DNA of 5,482 bases, taken from positions 1 through 5,482 of the forward strand of contig QHWL01000225.1 of the NCBI GenBank assembly GCA_003222555.1, read 5' to 3'. This document shows, one piece after another, positions 1 to 5,482 of this stretch. The stretch is from Acidobacteriota bacterium. Its GTDB lineage: Bacteria; Acidobacteriota; Vicinamibacteria; Vicinamibacterales; CAVVIG01. The notes beneath the pieces were generated by a model, which worked only from the letters and a program-made list of their open reading frames with translations, did not search any database and was not told the origin of the DNA. Position numbers and translations under genes: made by a program. How positions within the stretch are numbered: position 1 is the first letter of the stretch; each line of letters begins with the position of its first letter.

Positions 1-57
1 CCGCCGCACGGTGATCTGCCGCCGCTCAAAACTGAGTGGGCCCGCCTTCACCAAAGG

Positions 58-213
58 CTACGACGGGCAGCCTTCGCCTGTGATCGAGCGCGAAGGTTGG
101 CTTGCCAGCCGTAGCTCGTAACGTCCGTCGGGCAGACGCTCGTGGGTCAGCTCGAATCCCGAACATCGAAGGAGGACAAGGGCGAGCCGAAGGAGTGCGG
201 TGAGCTTCTTCAC
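58..213 (-). CDS. small putative secreted or lipoprotein-like protein, possibly interrupted by a stop
   Basis: This 51-codon frame begins with GTG and reads (M)KKLTALLRLALVLLRCSGF, a basic start followed by a leucine-rich hydrophobic stretch and a cysteine at residue 17. That resembles a lipoprotein signal, although LLRC is a poor lipobox because of the arginine. The following part (LTHERLPDGRYELRLASQP) reads like ordinary protein. The GTG overlaps the TGA of the TonB-domain frame as GTGA, a typical translationally coupled junction, and this is why I chose the start. A TAG at 58-60 ends the frame, but the same frame stays open to the window edge (PLVKAGPLSFERRQITVRR). The stop may therefore be a nonsense mutation in a longer protein of roughly 70 or more residues. 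I do not recognise the family. It is too short for the six-frame ORF cut-off usually applied, and coding status is inferred from composition and the coupling. Confidence 0.4.
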   Translation of the reverse strand: MKKLTALLRLALVLLRCSGFELTHERLPDGRYELRLASQPSRSITGEGCPS

Positions 214-428
214 GCGTCGCCGGAGCTCCAGGACACTTCTTGGTAGAGGGTCGGCGTGCTCAGGTCCGTCACGTCCAGGCTCACCACGACCTTCGGTACA
301 GGTTGACCGTTCACCCTCGTCGGCGCAAAATGCCAGTTGCGAACCGCGCGAAGTGCCTCCTCATCTAACAGCGGTATCGATTGGCCAACCCTTGCCGCGA
401 AGCGGTGCAGGAGCGCGTAGTGCGGCAA
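210..428 (-). pseudogene. truncated TonB-family energy transducer, C-terminal domain only
   Basis: The frame carries the hallmark second half of the TonB C-terminal domain: SIPLLDEEALRAV, then RNWHFAPTRVNGQPVPKVVV, followed by a short unconserved tail. TonB C-terminal domains contact TonB-dependent receptors in the periplasm and pass on energy from the inner-membrane ExbB-ExbD motor. Recognisable homology begins only near position 392 (ARVGQS). The expected first half of the domain (a PxYP-like segment and a G-x-V strand), the proline-rich linker and the N-terminal membrane anchor are absent in all three minus frames upstream. The nominal TTG start at 428 has no Shine-Dalgarno, and the frame closes upstream at a TAA near 471-473. 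I read this as a 5'-truncated gene. Its stop overlaps the start of the small downstream frame (GTGA), so the pair was probably once an operon. The family call is firm; the claim that it is non-functional is inference. Confidence 0.65.
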
Positions 429-487
429 ATCCGCACGTTGCGTGCGATGTGGCGGGACCTGTAAACGGGATTACGGCCACTTCTACC
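411..487 (+). ncRNA. possible group II intron 3' end (domain V and VI-like hairpins)
   Basis: Read as plus-strand RNA, 413-421 pairs with 437-445 (nine pairs including G-U wobbles). Next come an unpaired AC at 435-436 and an upper stem 422-425 with 431-434 closed by CAAAU. This matches the plan of group II domain V: a nine-pair lower helix, a two-base bulge on the 3' side and a short upper helix. A CGC triad lies at 414-416 with its G in a G-U wobble, as in class IIC introns. A second hairpin follows: 449-453 with 476-480, then 458-461 with 466-469 around a UAAA loop. It has unpaired adenines on its 3' side, as domain VI would. UUCUAC at 481-486 could be the intron end (AY rule). Against it, the loop is not GNRA, the upper stem is one pair short, and no reverse transcriptase or upstream intron domains are present. 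If real, it is a 5'-truncated remnant. Confidence 0.35.
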
Positions 488-590
488 CGGGCACGAAGGG
501 GGAAACCCCGGACACAGCCAGGAGCGGCCTACGGATTACCGCGCCCGTTCCCGACCCTACCAACTCCTTGAGCCGTGCGAAGACTCGCCT
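429..590. other. non-coding spacer between receptor stop and tonB remnant
   Basis: Apart from the intron-like hairpins at its left end, this stretch has a GGGG-GAAA-CCCC hairpin at 498-509 and no convincing gene. The plus frame from about 469 to a TAG at 592-594 (beginning DYGHFYPGTKGETPDTA) is protein-like in composition, but it has no start or homology that I recognise. No intrinsic terminator with a T-tract is visible after the receptor stop at 591. Confidence 0.4.
498..509. repeat. short GC hairpin with GAAA loop
   Basis: GGGG at 498-501 and CCCC at 506-509 flank a GAAA tetraloop. No T-run follows on either strand, so it is not a standard terminator. It sits just downstream of the possible intron 3' end and 80 bases beyond the receptor stop codon. 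Confidence 0.3.
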
Positions 591-3554
591 CTAGAACGAC
601 ACTTTGAGCGCGAGCTGCAGAATCTGCTGGCCGGCCGTCGATAGCGGCTGGCCAAAGCTGGTGTTCGGTGTCAGCACGTTGGTCGCCGTGTTCACGCCGT
701 ACAGCGCGTTGTTGACGCTGCTGACGTTGTCCGCATTCAGCACGTTGTACGCCTCGAAAATCGGCTGCACCCGGACGCTGCCCATTGCCCGGATGTCCCG
801 TGCGATTCGGATGTCGAGCGAGGAGAAGTTCGGCAGCCTGAACTGGTTGCGGCCCGTGCCCGGCGCGAAGTCGTTGCGCGTGTTGCCGTCGTTGTTCAGA
901 TCGACGTTGCCAACACGCGCCGAATAGGGCTGACTACTCGCCGCGGTGTGGATCGCGCTGAAGCTCCAACCGCGGATGAGCACCGCGGCCAATCCTGACC
1001 TCCCGGCGGCGAGGCCGTTGGTGTCGTATAGGCCGCTGAACACGAACCGCTGCCGCTGGTCGTTGTTGCCCACGGTGCGGTCCGCGCTGAAGTTCTTGGG
1101 GTTCGAGGCGTATTTCGCATCGTCGCTGGAGCTGCCGGGCACGACCGCGGTGGCATCCGGAACTGTGTCGGTGACCTTGCCGAGTGTGTACGCGAACCGG
1201 CTCGAGAAGTGGTTGGCAAACCGGCGATTAAGGTCGATCGTCACGCCGTTGTATCGAGACTCGGCAGTGCTCTGGAACGAAATGATGCGTTGGAAATTCG
1301 TGAAGGGACCCGGGCTGAACCGGTAGTACGACAACTGCTGGCCGGTGGCTGAATCGGTATAGGTGGTCGGCGTCGAATTGCCGACGTTAATGTCGGTCGA
1401 TCGAGGCAGCTGGTCGCCGCGGACGTGTAAATACGTCACGCTCAGAGACGTCTGGGGCAAGAGCTGGTATTCGACGCCGGCGCTGGCTTGCTGGACGCGC
1501 GGGTTCTGGTAATTTTTGTCGAAGACGAAGATCGTCGGCTTCGGTAGCGCCGCGCCGGTTGGAATCGAGCCATAGACGGTCGGATATTCCGGAACGAGAT
1601 TGCCGGTGAACGTAATGGTCTGCACGTTGATGCCGTTGTTCGAATGAGCCGTGCCGACCATGATCGAGGGCGTGCGGCCAAAAAACACGCCGTACCCTCC
1701 GCGAACGACGTACTTCTGTCCGGCAGGGCTCCAGGCGACACCTAGCCGCGGCCCCAGGTTGTTCCTGTCGGTCGTCAGCACGCTCGTGTCGATGTCGGCG
1801 GCCGCCAGTTGGGGATCGGGATTTCGGATCTGGGGCTTCGCGAATTTCTGGATGTCGTAGCGGAGCCCGGCGTTGAGGGTCAGGTCCGGCGTCAGCCGCC
1901 ACTCGTCTTGAGTGAACAGCGAATACTCCTTAATGTCGGGATGGGTCGTCGGTCCACTGGTACTGGGCCCGGCGAACGCCTGGACGTATCGGTTCGCCTG
2001 TCGGAGATTGAACGAGGCGAGGCTCGGGAACGTATAGGCCCCGAAGAAATTTCCCGGGAAGTAGTTCAGGATGTCGTCGAACTGGAAGTCGACGCCAGTC
2101 TTGACCTTGTGCTCGCCGCGCGCCCACGTGATTGTGTCGGCTGCCTGCCAGCGTTTGATCGTGGTTTCGCGGGGACTGAAGGAGTTGCGGCCGATGGTCA
2201 GCACGGTCTGGCCGCCTTGCTGGATGACAGCTTCGGGTTCCTCGCTGTTGGCTTCGCCCGGTTCTGAGTCGCGCGCCCATTGCATCCGCGCTTCGTTAAA
2301 CCACGCGGTGCCGATGACCGTCGCCAGCGCGCCGTTGAACGTGCGGGTGCGGACGTTCGAGTCGCCGGTATGCTGCTGGGCGTTCTGCGGGCCGCTGTTC
2401 TCGAAGTTCTTACCGTTGAAGTTCTGATGGTTGTATCGGACCGTCAGCCGATTCGAGTTGGTGAGCTCGTGATCGCTCTTAATCAGGAAGACGTCCTGGT
2501 TCTGCGCCTGGTCCCAGCTGCCGGCGAGCGCCTGGAGCTTCACGAGCGCGGCCTGGGTATCGGCATCGACCGGTGTTCCCGGCGGCACGTTCGGGAACAC
2601 GAGGTTGGGCAGCGTATTGCGCTGGGCGTCGTAGTTGGCGAAGACGAAGTCGCGGTCCTTGCGCAGCGGTCCGCCGAAGAGCCCGCCGTACTGATTGAAG
2701 TGATACGGGGACTTCGGCCTTCCCTGGAGCTGGTTGATCAGATTGATCTTGTTCAGTGATTTGTCGCGGTAGAACTCGAAGAACTCGCCGGTCGGCATGT
2801 TCGTACCCGATTTGGTGACCACGTTGATCACCGCGCCGCCGGCCCGCCCGTACTCCGCGGAGTACGCGTTGGAGTTCACTTGGAACTCCTTGACTGCGGC
2901 CGCGCTGAATTGGTACGGCGCGCGGCCGGATCCAGTGCGGCCGACGGTCTGACCGAAGAACGTGTTGTTGTCGTCGGCGCCGTCGACGACGAGGCTGTTC
3001 AGCGTGCCGCGCTGTCCCGCAAAGCTGATGTCGCCGCCGCGGACGTCCAAGGTGACGCCAGGCGTAAGCAGGGCGAAGTTGATGAAGTTCCGGCCGTTCA
3101 CCGGCAGATTCCGCACCGCAGCCTCGTCCACCGTCGAACTGACCTGCGACCGCGTCGTCTCGATGACGGGAGCCGCGCCGGTCACCGTGACGGTTTCGGC
3201 GACCCCGGCGACGCGCATCTCGAACCGCAGCGTCAGCGTCGCGCCCACCCCCAGATCGATGTTCGATCGGTTCTGCGGGGCGAATCCCTGGAGCTGTGTT
3301 CCTACTTCATACGGACCGACGGGCAGCAGCTCAGCGCGAAAGGCTCCGGTCGAATCAGTGATCGACGTACGCATCGCGCCGGTTGCCGTGTTCGTAATCG
3401 TGACCGTCACGCCAGGCAGCACACCGCCCGACGAATCGACCACCGTGCCTTGAATCGATCCCGTGACGCTTTGTGCGCGAGCTGGGCTCGATGCGGCCGC
3501 GATGATAACAGCAATGAAGCAAGCCCGCGGGTGGAACCTGTTGAAGCGCGTCAA
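591..3554 (-). CDS. Oar-type TonB-dependent outer-membrane receptor with carboxypeptidase-regulatory-like domain
   Basis: This 987-residue protein is predicted to be an outer-membrane, ligand-gated beta-barrel. Residues 1-27 form a signal peptide (basic start, hydrophobic FIAVIIAAASS, cleavage after ARA). Residues about 30-115 are a carboxypeptidase-regulatory-like Ig-type domain (GSIQGTVVDSSGGVLPGVTV). A link with ETVTVTGAAPVIET leads into a plug domain containing LPVNGRNF, LLTPGV, VDGADDNN and SAEYGRAGGAVINVVTKSG. The barrel follows, with the Oar-typical YGGLFGGPLRKDRDFVFANY, LTVRYNHQN, DEWRLTPDLTLNAGLRYD and a C-terminal phenylalanine (ALKVSF) suited to BAM-dependent insertion. Residues 885-895 form a calcium-loop-like DLNNDGNTRND. 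The length is normal for the family (about 950-1150). The start is TTG, supported by GGAGGA eight bases upstream and by the signal peptide beginning there. Substrate is unknown; peptides, glycans or siderophores are possible. No SusD-like partner is adjacent. A broken TonB-domain gene lies downstream on the same strand. Confidence 0.95.
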   Translation of the reverse strand: MTRFNRFHPRACFIAVIIAAASSPARAQSVTGSIQGTVVDSSGGVLPGVTVTITNTATGAMRTSITDSTGAFRAELLPVGPYEVGTQLQGFAPQNRSNIDLGVGATLTLRFEMRVAGVAETVTVTGAAPVIETTRSQVSSTVDEAAVRNLPVNGRNFINFALLTPGVTLDVRGGDISFAGQRGTLNSLVVDGADDNNTFFGQTVGRTGSGRAPYQFSAAAVKEFQVNSNAYSAEYGRAGGAVINVVTKSGTNMPTGEFFEFYRDKSLNKINLINQLQGRPKSPYHFNQYGGLFGGPLRKDRDFVFANYDAQRNTLPNLVFPNVPPGTPVDADTQAALVKLQALAGSWDQAQNQDVFLIKSDHELTNSNRLTVRYNHQNFNGKNFENSGPQNAQQHTGDSNVRTRTFNGALATVIGTAWFNEARMQWARDSEPGEANSEEPEAVIQQGGQTVLTIGRNSFSPRETTIKRWQAADTITWARGEHKVKTGVDFQFDDILNYFPGNFFGAYTFPSLASFNLRQANRYVQAFAGPSTSGPTTHPDIKEYSLFTQDEWRLTPDLTLNAGLRYDIQKFAKPQIRNPDPQLAAADIDTSVLTTDRNNLGPRLGVAWSPAGQKYVVRGGYGVFFGRTPSIMVGTAHSNNGINVQTITFTGNLVPEYPTVYGSIPTGAALPKPTIFVFDKNYQNPRVQQASAGVEYQLLPQTSLSVTYLHVRGDQLPRSTDINVGNSTPTTYTDSATGQQLSYYRFSPGPFTNFQRIISFQSTAESRYNGVTIDLNRRFANHFSSRFAYTLGKVTDTVPDATAVVPGSSSDDAKYASNPKNFSADRTVGNNDQRQRFVFSGLYDTNGLAAGRSGLAAVLIRGWSFSAIHTAASSQPYSARVGNVDLNNDGNTRNDFAPGTGRNQFRLPNFSSLDIRIARDIRAMGSVRVQPIFEAYNVLNADNVSSVNNALYGVNTATNVLTPNTSFGQPLSTAGQQILQLALKVSF

Positions 3555-3562
3555 TAGGAATG

Positions 3563-3568
3563 TCCTCC
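3563..3568 (-). promoter_or_regulatory. strong ribosome binding site deciding a TTG start
   Basis: GGAGGA on the minus strand lies eight bases before the TTG at 3554-3552. The nearby minus-strand ATG that precedes it is in another frame and leads to a peptide without a signal sequence, so this Shine-Dalgarno supports TTG as the receptor start. Confidence 0.75.
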
Positions 3569-3629
3569 ATGATCTGAACGGTCCGCCCAGTGGACACTGA
3601 TGGCAGCGTTGCCGCGTAAGATATCACGT

Positions 3630-3772
3630 GCCCCAAGGCCGGGGCTATTCATGCCATGGATGGCTTCGCGGACAATGGTGAGGTCGAGGTCATTGATCAG
3701 CCCGTCGTGGGTCCCCACGAGCGCCAAGTCGACCTCGATGCTTTTGCGCATACGGCGAGAACCGCACCGCCC
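3630..3772 (-). pseudogene. IS110-family transposase fragment, frameshifted
   Basis: Reading minus from 3742, the peptide begins SIEVDLALVGTHDGL and continues INDLDLTIVREA. This matches, from memory, the region of IS110-family transposases just before the conserved PGxG motif of their C-terminal (Transposase_20) domain. A shortened SPGLG follows at about 3646-3632, after which similarity fades, so several residues between the two motifs appear deleted. Immediately upstream, a different minus frame gives AVRFSPYAQK, which fits the residues that usually precede SIEVD (RF-x-P-x-x-QK), implying a frameshift near 3742. Only about 45 codons remain, without the N-terminal DEDD domain or a start. The fragment lies in the divergent gap between the receptor and the hydrolase and may now supply part of their upstream DNA. 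The family call rests on recalled similarity and needs a search. Confidence 0.5.
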
Positions 3773-3813
3773 AATGATAATCTTGCTGGGCGGCTCGGGA
3801 TTCTCTTGAACAC

Positions 3814-3818
3814 AAAGG
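3814..3818 (+). promoter_or_regulatory. probable ribosome binding site for the hydrolase (TTG start)
   Basis: AAAGG is separated by eight bases from an in-frame TTG at 3827. No equally good site precedes the alternative GTG at 3848 or the ATG at 3656, so it favours the TTG start, moderately. Confidence 0.45.
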
Positions 3819-3826
3819 CCGTCAAG

Positions 3827-4906
3827 TTGAAGCGGTACCGCAGCGCTGTGAAACAGACCCTGGCGTACTTCGTCGCCGTCGGCGCTCTGGCGGCCATTGC
3901 GCATGTGAGAGCGGCAAAGACGCTCGACATCTACTTCATCGATGTCGAAGGTGGCCAATCCACGCTGCTCGTGACGCCGGCGGGGCAGACGCTGCTCATC
4001 GACGCGGGCTTTCCGGGCAGCGGGACATTTCAGTCGAAGCCCGCTGATCCTTTGGATGCTCGTGATGCCGCGAGGATCGTCGCCGCCGCCCGCGACGCTC
4101 GTGTTACGAAGATCGACTATCTGTTCATAACACACTTCCATGCCGACCACGACGGCGGCGTGGTGGAACTGGCGCAATTGATGCCCATTCGCACTTTTGT
4201 TGATCACGGCAGCGTCGTGCCGGAAGCGGAGCTCACCGTACCTGGAACACAGGACGCGTTCAGCGCCTATGCGGCCGTGCGCGCGAAAGGCCGTCACATC
4301 GAACCGAAGCTCGGCGATCGCCTCCCGTTGAAGGGCGTGGATGCCATCGTGGTCAGCACTGAGGGGTCGACGATTGTGAAACCTCTCGCCGGCGCTGGCG
4401 GACGTAATCCGGTGTGCGCTCCCTCCGCGTCAGCAGCGCAGGAGCCGCATGAGAATCCGCGCTCGACTGGCATCCGTTTGCAGTTCGGAAAGTTCCGATT
4501 CCTCGACGTCGGCGATCTCAGCGGGCGGCCATTGTTCGCGCTCGCGTGCCCGAACAATCTCATTGGACCTGTTGATGTATACCTGGTCGCGCATCACGGT
4601 GGCGTAGATGCGGCCGACCCTGCGACATTCGCGACGTTCCACCCGAGGGTCGCCGTGCTCAACAACAGCCCGGTCAAAGGCGGCGCGCCAGAAGTGTTCG
4701 CGAGCCTTCGCCACGTTCATGGCCTGGAAGACGTGTGGCAACTGCACCGCTCGACGAATCCCGGCGCGGAAAACTTCGAGGACGAACGGATCGCCAACCT
4801 CGATGAACGTACCGCCTATTGGATTAAGCTCAGCGCGACCGACGACGGCTCGTTCCGGGTGATGAACGGGCGAACGGGTATCTGGAAGAGCTATCACGTC
4901 CGATAG
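3827..4906 (+). CDS. secreted MBL-fold metallo-hydrolase (ComEC/Rec2-type beta-lactamase-like domain)
   Basis: From the TTG start this is a 359-residue exported protein. Residues 1-29 are a signal peptide (KRYRSAVKQ, hydrophobic LAYFVAVGALAAIA, cleavage after VRA), so it should act in the periplasm or outside. The MBL fold starts at KTLDIYFIDVEGGQSTLLV and LLIDAGFPG. The metal site is HFHADHDGG (H103, H105, D107, H108), with FVDHG (H127), VGDLSG (D230) and AHHGG (H256, H257), the pattern of ComEC/Rec2-like MBL domains. It ends with NGRTGIWKSY, a tail usual in this acidobacterial-type family. The exact substrate is unknown; phosphodiester or other ester hydrolysis is possible, and nothing suggests beta-lactam resistance. 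An ATG at 3656 is also in frame, but its 57 extra residues run antisense over the transposase scrap and would bury the signal peptide. GTG at 3848 is the main alternative start. The gene stands alone and is divergent from the receptor. Confidence 0.9.
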   Translation: MKRYRSAVKQTLAYFVAVGALAAIAHVRAAKTLDIYFIDVEGGQSTLLVTPAGQTLLIDAGFPGSGTFQSKPADPLDARDAARIVAAARDARVTKIDYLFITHFHADHDGGVVELAQLMPIRTFVDHGSVVPEAELTVPGTQDAFSAYAAVRAKGRHIEPKLGDRLPLKGVDAIVVSTEGSTIVKPLAGAGGRNPVCAPSASAAQEPHENPRSTGIRLQFGKFRFLDVGDLSGRPLFALACPNNLIGPVDVYLVAHHGGVDAADPATFATFHPRVAVLNNSPVKGGAPEVFASLRHVHGLEDVWQLHRSTNPGAENFEDERIANLDERTAYWIKLSATDDGSFRVMNGRTGIWKSYHVR

Positions 4907-4907
4907 C

Positions 4908-4974
4908 CCTGGCGTCTGACTTGTCTTCCGCCGTGCAACGAAGAGTGCGGCGTCGGTTCGGCGGCCGCGCCAGG
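4908..4974. repeat. nested inverted repeat after the hydrolase stop
   Basis: CCTGGCG at 4908-4914 is complementary to CGCCAGG at 4968-4974, and inside it CCGCCG at 4928-4933 pairs with CGGCGG at 4959-4964. The outer arm begins two bases after the hydrolase stop codon. There is no T-tract after the distal arm, so it is not a classical intrinsic terminator, but it could form a 3' mRNA stem that protects or ends the transcript. Confidence 0.35.
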
Positions 4975-5137
4975 CAAACCGACAAATGGAGCTACGCGCC
5001 GAATGAGTGTGAGGCGCACGGCCCATTCGTGGCCTTGGCCGCTGCCAGTGTGGTGAGTCCGGTGTCTCTGAAGTACAAATTCGTGGCATCCGCTAATCGT
5101 CGAAATCTTGTGACAGGCAGCGCCGAGGGAGAAGATC

Positions 5138-5200
5138 ATGAGAGTTATAGGAGTTGTCGCGTTGTCCCTCGCCAATATCCGATCTGCCCGAGGATCTTGA
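5138..5200 (+). pseudogene. possible start of a decayed secreted-protein gene
   Basis: GAGGGAGAAG at 5125-5134 precedes an ATG by three bases. The frame reads MRVIGVVALSLANIRSARGS before a TGA, that is, a positively charged hydrophobic start like the first part of a signal peptide, then an early stop. The spacing from the purine core is acceptable. It could be a gene start cut off by a frameshift, since another plus frame is open from here to the window edge, or simply chance. No family can be assigned. Confidence 0.2.
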
Positions 5201-5210
5201 CAACCGACCT

Positions 5211-5243
5211 GCGTAACGCGGCCGGAACGACGGCCGTTCACGC
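5211..5243. repeat. imperfect GC-rich hairpin
   Basis: GCGT, AAC and GGCCG on the left arm (5211-5224) pair with CGGCC, GTT and ACGC on the right arm (5231-5243) around a GAACGA loop, with a two-base bulge on one side and one base on the other, about 12 pairs. Its arms superficially recall an integron attC site (AAC and GTT in opposite positions), but the R boxes do not match and it is too short. Confidence 0.3.
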
Positions 5244-5482
5244 TGCCGCCGATGTCGTTGACGAAGTGATCGCGGAGAGCGGGGCCGAGGGCCGAACCGG
5301 AGGGCGGCACGCCCTGCCCGCACGAGCCCGCCTGGCTCCGTCAGGTCGCATCGTCCGTTGTCGCTCGCCGAAACAAGATCTGAGGCCCGACGACACCAGT
5401 GCCGCAATCTCGTCTGCCAGGAATGTCGCTCGGTGGCGTCAAGAACGTTCATCTTTCGGATGTGGTTACGTCGCGAACACGG

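Larger units (their letters stand above)
4907..5482. other. right-hand stretch without a supportable gene
   Basis: Several frames are open here on both strands, as expected for GC-rich DNA, but none shows a recognisable domain. On the minus strand the frame ending at 4992 (RLADATNLYFRDTGLTTLAA) reads somewhat like protein but has no start. On the plus strand a frame is open from about 5162 to the window edge without a start codon context or motif. A well-placed Shine-Dalgarno and ATG at 5125-5140 lead to a 20-codon frame. The mixture of short gene-like pieces suggests eroded DNA. Confidence 0.4.

Noticed and set aside
200..571. 123-codon plus-strand frame at the left end
   Set aside because: It is low-complexity, rich in Arg, Pro and Ser, and antisense to the TonB domain. 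It has the look of a GC-rich shadow frame.
1809..3557. Long plus-strand frames opposite the receptor (152, 159 and 225 codons)
   Set aside because: They are antisense shadows of a full-length, motif-rich receptor, with no recognisable domains.
3656..3826. 57-residue N-terminal extension of the hydrolase from ATG 3656
   Set aside because: There is no Shine-Dalgarno, no homology that I recognise, overlap with the antisense transposase fragment, and it would place the signal peptide inside the protein.
3551..4297. 248-codon minus-strand frame opposite the start of the hydrolase
   Set aside because: Most of it is antisense to the clearly coding MBL domain and has no motif of its own. Only its last third (below about 3745) resembles a real protein, and that is annotated as the transposase scrap.
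5211..5243. Integron attC site
   Set aside because: The hairpin has AAC and GTT in the arms, but the flanking bases break the RYYYAAC and GTTRRRY rules, the total length is far below known attC sites, and no cassette or integrase is present.
4430..5452. Minus-strand frames of 219, 138 and 119 codons at the right end
   Set aside because: The first is largely antisense to the hydrolase. The others overlap each other in different frames and are rich in Arg, Gly and Ser, with no motif or good ribosome binding site.
1..5482. CRISPR array, tRNA or rRNA genes
   Set aside because: I saw no regularly spaced direct repeats, no cloverleaf with a TTCRA arm and no rRNA core sequences by eye on either strand.

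Overview
The window looks like chromosomal DNA from a GC-rich bacterium, most likely Acidobacteriota or a related soil lineage. The main reason is the 987-residue Oar-type TonB-dependent receptor with an N-terminal carboxypeptidase-regulatory-like domain, a protein class strongly expanded in that phylum. A secreted metallo-beta-lactamase (MBL) fold hydrolase of a type common there agrees with this. Taxonomy here is inferred from protein style, not from a marker gene.

Layout, left to right. Positions 1-428 hold minus-strand remains: a TonB C-terminal domain lacking its N-terminal part, followed through a 4-base GTGA overlap by a small lysine-led, hydrophobic-leader ORF that runs into an early stop. 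Positions about 411-487 (plus sense) can fold into two consecutive hairpins resembling domains V and VI of a group II intron, just where TonB homology stops. Positions 591-3554 (minus) are the intact outer-membrane receptor, with a TTG start behind a strong Shine-Dalgarno. Positions about 3630-3772 (minus) hold what looks like a frameshifted scrap of an IS110-family transposase, sitting in the divergent intergenic region. Positions 3827-4906 (plus) are the MBL-fold hydrolase with a signal peptide. Positions 4907-5482 contain no gene I can support, only inverted repeats and short gene-like scraps.

Only two genes are confidently complete: the receptor and the hydrolase. They are divergent and nothing shows that they share a pathway. 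A TonB-family energy transducer next to a TonB-dependent receptor would make functional sense, but this copy is truncated. The window is best described as two ordinary accessory envelope or periplasmic genes embedded in decayed, mobile-element-scarred DNA. I did not find a convincing new biological system; the group-II-like RNA fold beside the broken tonB and the transposase scrap upstream of the receptor are the points most worth checking.
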